A stretch of DNA of 64,000 bases, taken from NCBI GenBank assembly GCA_025617745.1, contig CM046858.1:49179197-49243196 (forward strand). The letters are read 5' to 3'. Position 1 is the first letter of the stretch. The number at the start of each line of letters is the position of its first letter. This DNA comes from Heliocidaris erythrogramma. Its lineage: Eukaryota; Echinodermata; Echinoidea; Camarodonta; Echinometridae. A program made the translations under genes and the position numbers. Positions 35,906 through 47,715 of this stretch are shown here, in pieces. Under the pieces are notes generated by a model that saw nothing but the letters and a program-made list of their open reading frames with translations, had not been told where the DNA came from and did no database searches.

Positions 35906-37618
35906 GAATTTAAGTACAGTCGTGTATGCCTGTCTGGGAAAGATACAAATACATTTCTGAAAAAGATTTTCCTGCAAAAGATTTTCTGTACAAACAAATA
36001 CATTTTTCACATTTTTCACAAATGCATACATTAAAATATTAAAGTAAATTTTGTAAATGGACATGCATTCCTGCAGTCTAACGAATCGCATGCAAAAGGG
36101 GCTTGCACAAACGCATTGATTGGAATTCAAGACCGGACTGCGGAGAGCTACTGCATGAATTAAACAGCTTGGCTGCATTTCAATCTCCCAATAGACTTGG
36201 CTGCAGTCGACACCGTAAGAGGCCCTCTCTAAGCGAGATGTCATCTACAATGTATGTACAGCATCAACAAAGATACAGAATGAACTCACGAGATAGCACT
36301 CAAAGGAAAATAAAATGTCATTTAATGATTAATGAATGCATAAAATCTAACAAATAAAATCATGTGCAAACATTATTTTGATGATTTCTTAAGTTGTATG
36401 AATTGTCGTTTTTTTATTGTCATTGTGTGCACTGTGTACATGTACAACTGTCATGTTAGGATATTAATAATAACGTAAGAGCAAATATTGCAGGGCATAT
36501 TTTAAGCTTCTCAGCTAATAAAAATGTCAATATTTCTACTGGTATTAATTTGAAACTAATATTAACTACTAGAAATGAGTACCTGGCACTCATGCATCCA
36601 ACGTGAGCATTGCCTGGTTAGCTGTGTTAGTGTACATGCATGCTTTACATGAAATTAAACAGCTACCCATTTTTTTTTTAAATCAAAATAATATACAACA
36701 TAGGTGTAGATCTGTACATGTATCTACATCCTACAATCCAAATTAATACAGAGTGTTCAATAATCTACATGTCACATGCACCTGCTTTTCTGAAAGTACA
36801 CAGAAGAGATGTATCATTCTTTAGTATCTTCAATCATCACTTTGACCAGGGAATTGTAATCCTAGGCTAGTATAGGACAATGTATATGTAGGTCCATGCT
36901 TTTGATAAATAACTGTATTACATAACTGCACCCCTTGGGCATCCAATAACAAGGAGATAACCCCTGCAGGATGATTAGAAGAACTTGAAAACCTGTCTCC
37001 AAGAAAAGTGACCATCACAATGGTCATCCATTAGCAGGGTATCAGAGGCTGAAGTGACAAAGACCTTGTGGTCTTCACACTCTGGACATAGTCTGCAAGC
37101 ACAGACCCGAATTTTACACTTTATCAGAAATCATTGTGTCTTGAGAGAAGCCTAACCCAGCTACCTACTGCTCGTGTCAATGACAGCTATAGTACAGGGC
37201 CTATGGTAGTCTTACAGTGCAGACACTCTTTTACGACTAACCAGGGTTTGTGCCTGCAAACTACCTTGTGGTATTCACAATCTGGACATCATCTATGGGT
37301 TAGTCTTCAACAATTCAGCCCCCATCATTTGAATATAACAGACTGCAAGTGAGTCAAGAACTTGAAACCAAAGGTTACCTTATCAATATTTGTTTTTATT
37401 TGGGCCAAAAGTATCTGGATAAAGAAAAAGGTTTTCAATCAATATTTAGTCCATATAAAGCTTACATGTATGTCTTAAATCTTTAATCACACACTCACTA
37501 AGCAATACCAGTAGGCTAAATTTCCTGAACTCTTCATTATAAATGTACTCTAATTATTTTGAATTTCTCTTTTAGATAATCCAAAATTTATACACTGTAC
37601 TCAATGTACAAGGTACAG
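35906..37618. other. Non-coding stretch with a partial duplication
   Basis: No gene is recognised. ACCTTGTGGTCTTCACACTC at about 37,061 recurs with changes at about 37,262 (ACCTTGTGGTATTCACAATC), which suggests an old ~200-bp duplication. Confidence 0.4.
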
Positions 37619-37890
37619 ATAATAATAAAAATAATATTGTCCATTTACATGTATATAGCGCAGCTACATGTACTATTCAAATATACTCTACTGCACTTTA
37701 CAAAGTTTATTATTACCCCGGCTTAAGCCCAGCTGCCATGATAACCAGGTACCCATTTACTTAACCTGGGTGGAGAGTGGCAAATGTACATTAATGTCTT
37801 GCCAAAGGACATTAGAGCCGCAGCGGGACTCGAACCACGAATCATGTGATGCAAAGTCCGGTGATGTATCCACTAGACCATGACACCTCT
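37619..37890 (-). mobile_element. tRNA-derived SINE, copy 1
   Basis: Read on the minus strand, the element starts with a tRNA-like head: GTGTCATGGTCTAGTGGATA, then a CCGGACTTTGCATC anticodon-arm-like stretch and a B-box GGTTCGAGTCCC. The head resembles tRNA-Gln. A body with CACCCAGGTTAAGTAAATGG on the plus strand follows, and the 3' end is GCGCTATAxxxAAATGGAC plus an ATTATTATT-type tail. It aligns with 48,477-48,764 but lacks ~25 bases inside the body. RNA polymerase III transcription of the source copy is expected from the A and B boxes. Confidence 0.8.
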
Positions 37891-38079
37891 ACATAAAATA
37901 AATCACTTGTAGTTTTCAGTTCATTTTTAGTTTATAAGAAACCTCCCTGGTTAATGTCATCATTCTCATCATTTCTCTCCTTCACATACATGTACATTTA
38001 TGAAACCCTACAAAAATAAGAACGTACCACAGCAAGTATACATGTATCTCCATGTTCAGTACAATGACTTGTAAACACA

Positions 38080-39010
38080 TTACAAGCTAAGCCTGAGTCA
38101 TATCGAATATTTCATAAACCGGGATTCGACGGCTTTGATTCGATCGAATACCGGTTAATCGATAAATGATGTGCGGTGAAAACAGAGTTGCACACAGTTG
38201 CACGCAGTGCATGCACCATGCACCGGTGACCGGTCTGCTGGCATCGCGGGCATATGTTGTATGGGCTCTCGCTGCTCGAAATTAACGATAGCCCGCTAGC
38301 CAATGGCTAGTAAAAATCACAGCGGACGAGCCAAAATCTTAAGTTTCTAGTCCGTATGTCTAGCCAAAATGTCACTAGTGTCGCACGAAGCGATGCTCAT
38401 TGTCGACACACCCGACAATGATTCAAATTCAAAGAATTAATAATCTTACTTTGTCTTTGGAGAGCTGAATGGAACACGTTTGTTCGATGCCAAAAAAAAA
38501 AAACAATACGAAATAAACTTTTCGTCGCTCAATATAGACTCGACTTCATTCAGCTTCAGAGATCATTCAGAAGTAATTGCCAATTTGATGAGAGTGTGAT
38601 ATTAGTAGGAACACTCGTACTCATGCCCGTATTTATCATGTTCAATTATACAATTGTCAAATTGACAATGCAGAGAGAGTGCAAGAAAATTATCGTAAAC
38701 TTCAGTTCGTAACGACAAAACGATTTTTCCATAGAGAAAGCACAGGTACAGCGCGAAGTCCTGCGCGAGCGAATTAGCGAAAGTTAGCCAACAGTTTGAA
38801 CTTTGAAGTCGCCTTCACGTTCTCTGCTAGTATATATGCTGTACGTTACGGAGTTTCTTTTTTTATTTGATTTTTTCATGGTGGCTACGGTAGTCAAAAA
38901 TTTGGCGGACTACAAATCGATGCACCGAATTTGCCAAAACGTATTCGGGATTCGATGTCTTCGATCGAACACCGGCTAACCAATCGATTCGACTCAGGCT
39001 TATTACAAGC
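38080..39010. mobile_element. Non-autonomous element with 8-bp target duplication (hAT/P-like)
   Basis: The 915-bp element (38,088-39,002) begins TAAGCCTGAGTC and ends with the exact inverse GACTCAGGCTTA. The direct repeat TTACAAGC flanks it at 38,080-38,087 and 39,003-39,010. Sub-terminal blocks TTCGAT, CGAATACCGGTTAATCGAT and CGAACACCGGCTAACCAATCG are inverted relatives. No transposase frame is present. An 8-bp duplication points to hAT or P-type transposases; the end sequence does not decide between them. Confidence 0.85.
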
Positions 39011-41009
39011 ATCTGATGATTTGACTGCATGTGATCAAATTGTTATTCATATCATACCTTTGTCTATGGACATGTACATGTACTATATGTATAATATACA
39101 AAAGTACTTTGGAGGCTACAAGTCTTGTATGGTCACGAGATCATGACAGACAGTGGTGACCGTTTTAGTAAGGACAAAGACCTATACTGACCAACATCGG
39201 GGTCATTGTGACCATGATAGGCCAGCTGATAGATAATCAATAGTGGCTATGGTCAATGGAGTTAGGGGTGGTAAACAAAATGGGGCATCACTTTAATACA
39301 AAATTAAGGGAATTATCCCTTTCAATGGATGATGGATCACTGTACCACTGTTTTTTTTTCTCTTTGTTTGGTAGATTTAATACCATCTGTTACAAAGTTA
39401 CTAAGAATCACTTGGACTTATAAATCATAAATAATGTTTTGTAGACATCATGTACATGTACATGTACATGTAGGCCTTCCTGGCAAAAAAGCTTAATATT
39501 TTGTTCTTGAAGTTGAAGATATATGACCCCTTTCCACAAAAATTGTACATACAAGTATAGCGTATTTGTGAAATTGTAACAAAATACAAATGTACATTTT
39601 GTTCTGTACATGTACAGGTGGAGATGTATATGTTATTACATTTCCAATGACACGAATTAAATTATATTTGTTACCATTTTCTACTTCTGTTGATAAAAAA
39701 AATATGATTCTTTGGATGGATTTCACAGAAAGCTGGAAAAGTTTCATTTTCTCTCCAGGGCAAGATACAAGGATATCCCATTAACCCATATCTCTATTTA
39801 GAAACCTTTTCATTTCAAAAGTTTGAGAAGGTTTTCATGGTAACTTTGACAAGCCCAAGGGTAAACTACAGCAAAGAATATCAAGCAATGTTATTCACAT
39901 CGTTTCATTACATACATGTGTAACTGCAAATTGGGGCTCGACTGTTGATTAAATGGCCTTGGACATTTGCAGCAAACACATTAATGGAGTTGACATTTAA
40001 AATGCATTATCGAATAGCACTTCTTTATTCTTTCTTCTTTTTTCCACTTTTTTGCACATATAAGGCTATTTACACATACATGTAGCACACTTTCTTAAGA
40101 TGAAACAATTTTTTTTTAACATCGACTAGTATATATTACAGTATTCATGAGTGAATCAAATAACAAAAAAAATACCAATTAAATGCTGACACTTTTGTCT
40201 TTACAGCAAGTTTACAGCAAGGAAAATCTAGACATACATTGTACTACAATACTATTTTTTTTAAAGTACTGATGTTCCTAAGAATGCACCGAGCTGACCC
40301 CAACCAGTTTGAAAATCTGCCTCCAGGGGCCTTGAAAACATCCCCTCCAAATGGGATTTGAGAAGTAAAAAAAAACTACTCCAATTTATCATGGCACCGT
40401 AGAAAAGACACAAAGAGATTAGAGGAGATGGCTTGGTTCATTCTCTGCTCGTATTCATCTCAATTTGATTTGAAAAGTAGAAATGAGATGGAGTCGATCA
40501 AGCTGCCTTGCCAATTCATTTCCAGGGTAGGATGAAGATCTCTATTGGATTGAAGAGTGGCTGACATGGAAGGCAGCATTCTGGTTTTACTAATAACATG
40601 TAGCTCTTGGCTCCAAACCCAATTGTTGCCCATGGAAAGGGATAAAGAAGGATATGCAACAGATAGGTTGTAGGCCGATACATCATAGAGTGCAGGAGTT
40701 AATAAACATGTATTGTAAGCAGTACACAATTATCTATCTGATCGGTGGGAATTTACTTATACAGCTGAACAGTTTAAAAATGCATTTACAGGACTTGTTT
40801 GGCTACAGGTCACACCCTCAATATCCAGGTCATACCCTCAATATCCATTCTGTGCATGCAACTATCTCTGCAAGATTGAGAGGATTTAAAAAGCACTTAT
40901 TCTGCAATACAGACATTACCACTGTTTACATGCAGGGTTCTCATAACACCCTTGGGGCTAGTACCAAAGGTATGGGGGGGGGGGGAGGGGGCTAAGAACA
41001 AAAAAAAGG
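39011..41009. other. Non-coding stretch
   Basis: No gene is recognised. (ACATGT)n repeats occur at 39,450-39,472. A G run at 40,975-40,990 precedes the next MITE. Confidence 0.4.
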
Positions 41010-41191
41010 TACAGTCAAACCTGTCTTTTAAGGCCACCCAAGGGAAACAGAAAAAGTGGCCACTGTAGACAGGTGGCCTTTATAGACAGGTTCTAAGGCA
41101 CATATTTCTTGCTACAGGGAGGCAATATAAGTGACCACTATAGACAGGTGACCGCTATAGACAGGTGGCCACTAAGACAGGTTTGACTGTA
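41010..41191. mobile_element. TA-flanked MITE, CAGTCAAACCTGTCT ends, copy 2
   Basis: TACAGTCAAACCTGTCTT on the left is inverted as AAGACAGGTTTGACTGTA on the right. The inside holds several near-identical blocks (TATAGACAGGTGGCC type). Same family as 31,439-31,631. Confidence 0.8.
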
Positions 41192-42179
41192 ATCTGTAGG
41201 CAAAGTCTAGCCCAACAAGAGCAACAACAAGACCAATATGTCATTGCATACATGTACAAGTACTACATGTACATGTACTTTCATCCTGCAAAATTGCTTC
41301 AAATGGTCTTCTCTATCCACCCCTGGGAATGACCTGATGCTTGGATGTCTTCCACTGAACTTGGACCAAGGGTAACACATTCTTATTAAAAGAGAATCTT
41401 GTGTACACATGTATATTTTCAGAAGACACTCAACAGTAGAAGGTTTTATGACACAATCACCATCCACGTTTCTCTTTGCCACCACCCCCCCCCCCCCTCC
41501 CTCATATCATCTCAGGTTTAATATTGGGTCAACAGAGTTCCCATGCCACCTGTTAATTGATCGACCAGTCTATAGCACCTTTATGTCCTCTTCTTTGTGC
41601 ATGCTTCAGACATTGGTCATCTCTATTGTCCAATAAGTGTTGATTAGTCTCAATATCAAGACCCTATGATTCTTACATCATTACCTTTATTTCCAACTCA
41701 TCCATAAATTCAATTTATATGAGAAAACATGTTAGCTTTTAGATGTTACATGCGATTCCAACAATAAACAGTTTATTTAATAGTTTATAGAAGCACAAAC
41801 ATGTTATACACATTTGTGTGTAATCTTGATGAGATTTTGGTATTTGATTAGTAAAATACTGTATTTAAAGACTAATCAAGTCTGTACAGGACAGACAATA
41901 GAGGTAGTGCAGATGGAGTCAGAGCATCAAAAGAAAGGAAATGTATCAATGGGCATGGGTAACAATGTGTAGAAACAGTTTTTTACTCCTGTACATGAGA
42001 CAAAAATACAGTATGGATGAGTCATGATGAAATAACAAAGAGAAGTGAGTATTTTTCAGGACCTGTTGCCCCAGGGCAGTAAAATGTTTGAAAGAAGATT
42101 TATCACATGGTGCAGGGGTACATGGATACCTGGCAGTCTGTACAACTGATCTGTATAGTCATCTATAAAGCAAACATCC
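41192..42179. other. Non-coding stretch, nothing recognised
   Basis: No gene, RNA gene or element end is seen. A poly-C run lies at about 41,484-41,496. Confidence 0.4.
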
Positions 42180-43400
42180 TTAAAAGAAGACACCACTGGC
42201 AAATTTTGAAAAAATATGTTGTTCTGCATGTCCCTAGGAACTAATCAGTATCGAAATTGTAATATTTGAACAGCCTACAAGTGCGTATATTTTGATATAA
42301 AAAGTATGTTTTTGCCACTGTCGATACGCAAATTGGCTCGTGTCGGCCAAAGCTGTCACGTCATTGCAGCACTTTGAGTTTCCACCACAATGCGTGTGCG
42401 TTACGCGTCCGTAAAAGCAGACGATAGCGCATAATAGCATGCATACATATTCGTGGAGTTGCAAAAATGCCGTTGTGCCAAGCAATTTACTGTTCGAATC
42501 GTCGTGAAATTGTCCGGTAAAATCCTTTTTTGCCATCCCTGATCCGAAGAAGGATAGAGAATGGTGTGCTGTATGGATAAGGAACATTGGAACAACCAAA
42601 TTCAACGTCAAAACGTACATTTATTCCCGTTTTCGAGTGGTCTGTGAAGACCATTTTGACGTTTTGGCGTTCGAGACCAACCTACAAGCCGTGTGCCTGG
42701 GATACAAACCCACTGAAGCTGCTAAAGCCAGACGCTGTACCAACCATATTCTCCCACAAAATCTTTACAAGCAAGCACTCTTTCTTCGCCCAGAAAATCC
42801 CTCATTCATCTCCTTAGCTTAGATTACAAGCTTATTGAAGAATGTGATCAGATTTTACTTGAAGATTAACCAGGAATTTATGTTAATGTCGTACTTGCTA
42901 TCTATATCGCGAACGTAAGAACGTAAACAATGCAGCTTGCTGCATTAGCTTTCCGCGCGTGCCTTAAAGTACACGCGTTAATGGGAAGCACGTACGAACG
43001 ATGACAAACAGTAGTGCCAATTTTAATTTTATTAATTCGATAAATTGTGAGGAAATTTTCAAAAATATTCAAAAATACAAAAAACTGAAAAATTAATGAC
43101 ATTTTCTTTTTGTCATACATAATTGTCTCACAAATAGCATTTTTATAGGCGCTGTGAAAGCGATCTGTGTATTGCTCCAAATCGGCATTACCGTGATTTG
43201 CCGTGGTTTTTGCAGTAGTGCTGCAGTGACGTAACGGATTTCTGCGGCTCGTACTAGTAGATATTGTAATATTTATTTTTTAAAAATCGAGATCTATGAT
43301 TTTATCGACCTGAGCGATGAGTTTTTTGGTCAATCTGACTAGTTTTATAACATTAAAAATTGTAAAAGTGCTAAAATTTGTCAGTGGTGTCTTCTTTTAA
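42180..43400. mobile_element. Kolobok-like transposon, 1.2 kb, TTAA-flanked, with THAP coding remnant
   Basis: The element (42,184-43,396) starts AAGAAGACACCACTGGCAAA and ends with the inverse, TTTGTCAGTGGTGTCTTCTT, one mismatch over 24 bases. TTAA flanks it at 42,180-42,183 and 43,397-43,400. Inside, the plus strand encodes a frameshifted THAP domain. TTAA duplications together with THAP-bearing proteins are known for the Kolobok superfamily; P elements also carry THAP but duplicate 8 bp. No catalytic domain fits in 1.2 kb, so it is a deletion derivative or a carrier of a captured THAP gene. Confidence 0.75.
42467..42822 (+). pseudogene. THAP zinc-finger protein fragment, frameshifted
   Basis: The ATG at 42,467 opens MPLCQAIYCSNRREIVR and then hits a stop at 42,518. 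A different plus frame takes over from about 42,517 (SFFAIPDPKKDREWCAVWIR) and runs to FRVVCEDHF and a stop at 42,820-42,822. Read together these give the C2CH signature of a THAP DNA-binding domain: C at residues 4 and 9, the F-x-x-P and W positions, then C-x2-H in CEDHF. About 50 further residues follow with no known domain. THAP domains bind DNA specifically and occur in host regulators and in P/Kolobok-type transposase genes. Its position inside a TTAA-flanked element argues for a transposon gene. One small indel breaks the frame; it could be a sequencing error. Confidence 0.75.
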
Positions 43401-44351
43401 CGTATGTTCCTACATGTATGTGCCTACATGTCTGTTTTCATGTCTGTTAAAGTGTACTTATCACCTGAAATTGTCTACAGCTAGAAAATATGAAATCAAC
43501 CTCAAAGAACTTTATCTGGCATAAGTGGCATTCTATACATGTTGGTCAACAGTTAAGGAGTATGAAGGAAATAAAGGATAACATGAAAATGCTTGCGCAG
43601 AACGGAACTCCCGAGTTTGGTTCCGCGGGAGCCCTTATCTTGGCATGCGTGTATGAGTGCGTCGAGCAGTCTACTCACAAGTCGTTTTTGCGCTTATAGA
43701 GAGTGTTATTAAAATTGCAATATCTCTTTATAGAATTAATATCTGTAGTCAATAGCAAAACGATGTATGGAACCTCTAACATACAAATATTTTGTGGTGA
43801 TTGGTACCATTTAAATGTACACATTAAAAGACAAGCATGCTGTAGTTTGGAAATGTCGTCTCGGACCCTATCCCTCGGACCCTATCCCTGGTACCCCCAC
43901 TCCCCATCCTCGTAATATACATGGACACTGATCTTTTTCTCTCTTTTTCCTTAATTCTCTCACATGGCATCTCACCATCGGCCAAATCTGCTCCAATTTA
44001 AAATTTCCCTTTCCTTGACCTAATATTCAGCATTACTCCCTGCTTGCTCTTAATCCATTAATAATGTATGAAAACAAAGAGAATAGGACTTTCTGCTTCC
44101 AGCTTCCATTCTTATCCTCAAGGAATATACATGTACATTAACACTCCTCTTCAGTGACAGTCAATCATGAATATCCTCTCTATTATTTTAAAAAAAAACG
44201 CTCTTTTTTATCACTTCACATACCATTAAAAGAAATGCAAAATGTATTGCTTTCCTTTTCCCACCACCCTTCTCCCCTCCCTTCATTTCTCTCTTTGCAA
44301 TACATGTACATCTCTTTCATCAAGTTGCTCTTGTTAATCATTTCCTCTCCT
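43401..44351. other. Non-coding stretch with an unplaced 69-codon frame
   Basis: A plus-strand frame at 43,490-43,699 (with MKEIKDNMKMLAQNGTPEFG) has fairly balanced composition but no family that I recognise. A 14-base unit, CTCGGACCCTATCC, is repeated at 43,859-43,887. Nothing else is seen. Confidence 0.35.
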
Positions 44352-44720
44352 TTCAAACGAGCATATAAAAAATCAATAGCAAACAATCAATTGTTTTCTT
44401 TAATACTCCACACTGTTGTAATTTGTCTTTGCCAATAACTTTCTTTAGCCATGGTGCAACATACAGTACATGCACATATTTGAAAGCCTACATGTAGGCA
44501 TGTGATGTGCCCAAGTTCAACAACATTGTAATTTGCCAATATGCTTTCAAACGAGCATATAAAAAACACTGTTGTAATTTCTTGTCTTTGCCAATAGAAT
44601 AGTATTTTACAACTTTCTTTAGCCATGGTGTAACATTAATGTTTATAAATGCAAACCAAAACGCCTAGGCGTGTGATGCGCCCAAGTTCAGCAACATTGT
44701 AATTTGCCAATATGCAGAAC
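44352..44720. repeat. Tandem duplication, ~175-195-bp unit, two copies
   Basis: TTTCAAACGAGCATATAAAA occurs at 44,352 and 44,547, CTTTCTTTAGCCATGGTG at about 44,439 and 44,612, and CAACATTGTAATTTGCCAAT at about 44,520 and 44,692. The order is preserved, so the region is a diverged two-copy tandem duplication. It is non-coding. Confidence 0.8.
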
Positions 44721-45919
44721 CGCCTGCAGGTAAATCTTGCATTATTAAGTTCCCATCAAGGCCTAAGTGAACTGGAGAGCGTCCACATCCTGTGGACAGG
44801 GGGAAAGAGGATACCCCAACCAAATTTGAACCTCAAATTTGCAAACCAAATTTAGTCGCCGTAATTGACGACTATCCGACGATAAGTGCGTAGCGAGCGT
44901 CGTCTTAGGACGGAAGATGGTATGTGTTTGCATAACGAGGAGCAATGGAAAATGCTGGTTGACTACAGAAGTGTGCGATGTACAGAGTGTACACTGAAAC
45001 CAATACCAAAGCCGAGTCGATATTGATTTGGCGTGTGGAGGAAGAGACCTGCATGAAATTTATATCGTTGAAAAACTTGAAATCATCTTAAGATGTCAGT
45101 AACCCAAAGCAGTGAATTATAAACACACTTTTATCAGACTACTGTATTTTGTAATAATCAGTTTTTTCCATCGTAGCAGTATTTAAAATTTAAACAAAGG
45201 CCTAGGTAGTACCATAGACTATCTTTGACGTTCACACTCCCAAGAAATGTTACATTGGTAAAAATAAACACTGAAATGAAAACAATTATCCATGTATCTG
45301 GAAATTTTGCATACAAGTCTGTCTATTTTATGCTATTCATGTTCACAAATTGTATGGCATACTGTAATGTCCAATGTACATATACAATGTAGTTCAATTG
45401 TAGAATTTTCTTCCCTTTATCTTCAAAGTTATCTTTACCTCTGCATACATGTACACTTTAACAATAATAAATTCATGAGAGTCACTTCTCCTGGTGTAAA
45501 CGCTCTTAACATCAAATGGCATCATCTTCATAACCACTCGATACCAAGTTGGTATTGATACCAGCCTAGACGGAGGGGCAGAATTCACTCTGTTTGTTTT
45601 ACACTATTGACACTGGCACTCTGCCTCCCTGTGTAAATCAATATACGCATAGAATTGCAGAATTTAATAAGACATGGTTTTATTGCCAACCGTCAGAATA
45701 GGTTCGCCGGCCTGTGAGATTGCCATCAGGCTGCTAACGCTGGCGAGTGGTATCGTGGGAAGGTAGGGCGGGGGCAATGGGACGGACGACCATAGACACT
45801 ATAGCCTGGTGTGGGCGGCAAACTGGGCCAATCTATGAAAGTGTGTGTGAGAAGAAACAAGATAAGAGGCTTGATACCCTCACTGCCTCTGTTGTGAGGT
45901 AACTATTCAGATTAAATCA
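44721..45919. other. Non-coding stretch, nothing recognised
   Basis: No gene, RNA gene or element end is seen. Confidence 0.4.
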
Positions 45920-45997
45920 CCTGCTGAGAGACAAAAGGGCTTTAACTCTATGTTAAAATGTATCAGTTAACATCCTTCTAGCGCTCATCAGCCAGCA
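45920..45997. repeat. Hairpin repeat copy
   Basis: CTGCTGAGAGACAAAAGGGC, TTTAACTC, an A+T-rich loop, then CAGTTAACATCCTTCTAGCG and CTCATCAGCCAG form the arms. It is a diverged member of the 12,771-12,855 family, with several changes that keep pairing. Confidence 0.6.
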
Positions 45998-46074
45998 CGC
46001 GACATGATAGATCAACAGGGTGATATCTTCAGTCTTTAAGAGGACAGGTAGAAGAAGAAAACATGATACAAAAC

Positions 46075-46323
46075 TTAAAGATAATGATGAGTTCTGGTCA
46101 TGCCATTAGTTTGTGAAAGAATCTGTCACAAAGCAATTGGGAAAGGTTGATGATGTCTAGAAAAGAATTGGTGTATACTGTGAGGTTTCGGAATCATCAA
46201 AATGATATTAATTAATTGACCAAATCTCGCTGAAAAGCGAAACTGACATACAGTAAAAGGAATGAGATACATGTAGCTCACAAATTATTTTTCACCTTTC
46301 CCAGAGCTCAACCATCCCTTTAA
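46075..46323. mobile_element. TTAA-flanked MITE, reverse copy of the GAAGGTTGAGTTCTGG family
   Basis: A 241-bp element (46,079-46,319) starts AGATAATGATGAGTTCTGG and ends CCCAGAGCTCAACCATCCCT, with TTAA at 46,075-46,078 and 46,320-46,323. It is the reverse-oriented, internally deleted relative of 18,538-18,890 and 30,653-31,033. Confidence 0.75.
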
Positions 46324-46777
46324 GGTTCGTTCACATACATGTACATGCCACAGTAAACTTCCACAACGTGTATTAAATGAATGGCAAGTGGGAATGCATG
46401 ACCCATGACGCATGACCTGTGTTTTATAAGATACAGAAATAGGAACTGCAGTACACTTTGAAAAAAAGAAAACATGTTTTCAACGAGCCTTTTAAGAACT
46501 TATTATACAATGGTCTATCACCTCAAAGGACTATCACCTCAATAGGTCTTTCAGTATCTCTACATGATGTATCCATGGTAACTGCCATGAAAGCTAGAGA
46601 GTTCCTTTCCCACCTTTTCTTCAAGAACAGTAATTATGACGCTCTTATCCAATCCTAATACTCCATGAGCACTTTTTTTCTATATTTAATCTGCAGGCTA
46701 CACAGACTACAATGAGATGAAGCTAAAATAAAATATAAATAATATAGGATTGTCAGAGAGACAGCCAAGTATCACGT

Positions 46778-46815
46778 CAGGGGAGCATTTCATCAAGCGT
46801 TTTGGTCAGTGTCGA
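46778..46815. mobile_element. Solo left end of a GGGAGCGTTTCAT MITE
   Basis: CAG followed by GGGAGCATTTCATCAAGCG and TTTTGGTCAGTG matches the left end of the elements at 31.9 and 47.6 kb, then the similarity stops. The rest of the element is deleted. The preceding CAG fits the target preference of the family. Confidence 0.65.
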
Positions 46816-47052
46816 CAAGGCCCCTATCCTCTTCCAATGTGCCTTACATTGTACATACATGTAATTACAAATTTATTGATGTACATGTACCGTACATCAA
46901 AGTCTGATGTCTCACTTGTCACACCATAGCATTTTAATACAGGCAATGTGCATCACGCAATGTACTGTACAGGAGAATGATCATTGTTTGCAAACTAATA
47001 AACAGCCTCAATCATGCATGCCTGCATGCACACAAGGGTACAATCGCCGCAT

Positions 47053-47467
47053 GTAAACATGAAAATCCTGTTTTTGACAGTACTTAGCGGTTGAAATGAA
47101 ATGAAAGTCAATAAAACATAATATTTGATTTGATGTTCAAGTATATTTGTACAGTGTCAAGCTTTAAATTTTATTCCAAAAGCAAAATTTCCGACTTCAA
47201 ACTACAAAACCCCCAAAAATAATAACATGGGGGTTTTTTTCCTGTCATGCAGAAACATTCCGAATGTAAACATCATTCCTGTTTTTGACAGTACAGTGGG
47301 TGAAATGAAATGAAAATCAATAAAAAGTAATATTTGATTTAATGTTCAAGTATATTTGTACAGTGTAAAGCTTTAAATTTTATTCCAAATGCAGAAATTT
47401 CCCAGACTTCAAACTACAAAAACGAACAAATATTAACATGTTTTTTTCTTGTCATTCAGGAACGACA
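47053..47467. repeat. Tandem duplication, ~210-bp unit, two copies
   Basis: The unit runs from ATGTAAACAT through CCTGTTTTTGACAGTAC, TTCAAGTATATTTGTACAGTG and AAGCTTTAAATTTTATTCC to CTTGTCATxCAG. The second copy starts at about 47,262. The two copies remain highly similar, so the duplication is fairly young. It is non-coding. Confidence 0.85.
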
Positions 47468-47573
47468 ACTACATGTAGTACAAGTACAGGTACAGGTAGT
47501 AATTAATCAATTGATTTAATTGCTGTCAACTCTAGCCATCATAGATGTACATGTACATGTATGATAACAATTC

Positions 47574-47715
47574 CTGGGGAGCGTTTCATCAAGCGTTTTG
47601 TCAGTGATTTTTACCCACAATTGTTATAAGCTACTGAAATCCTTGAATCTGATTGGCTGAGAACAAATTTGTCAGTAAATATCACTGACAAAATGCTTGA
47701 TGAAACGCTCCCCTG
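47574..47715. mobile_element. MITE with CTG target duplication, GGGAGCGTTTCATCAAGCG ends, copy 2
   Basis: A 136-bp element (47,577-47,712) starts GGGAGCGTTTCATCAAGCG and ends GCTTGATGAAACGCTCCC, with CTG on both sides (47,574-47,576; 47,713-47,715). The core is in reverse orientation relative to 31,953-32,088 (GTTATAAGCTACTGAAATCC, CTGATTGGCTGAG). Confidence 0.85.

Noticed and set aside
37790-37890. A functional tRNA gene (also considered at 48,680-48,764 and 29,326-29,388)
   Set aside because: A and B boxes are present, but the acceptor and anticodon stems do not pair, and two of the three are heads of longer SINEs with a shared body and tail.
40654-40995. Another LINE C-terminus (ARLRGFKKHLF)
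   Set aside because: Only a short FKKHLF-like stretch matches. The upstream W-N-x-L-P motif and a tail are missing.
42234-42620. 128-codon minus frame
   Set aside because: It is the antisense shadow of the THAP-domain coding sequence on the plus strand.
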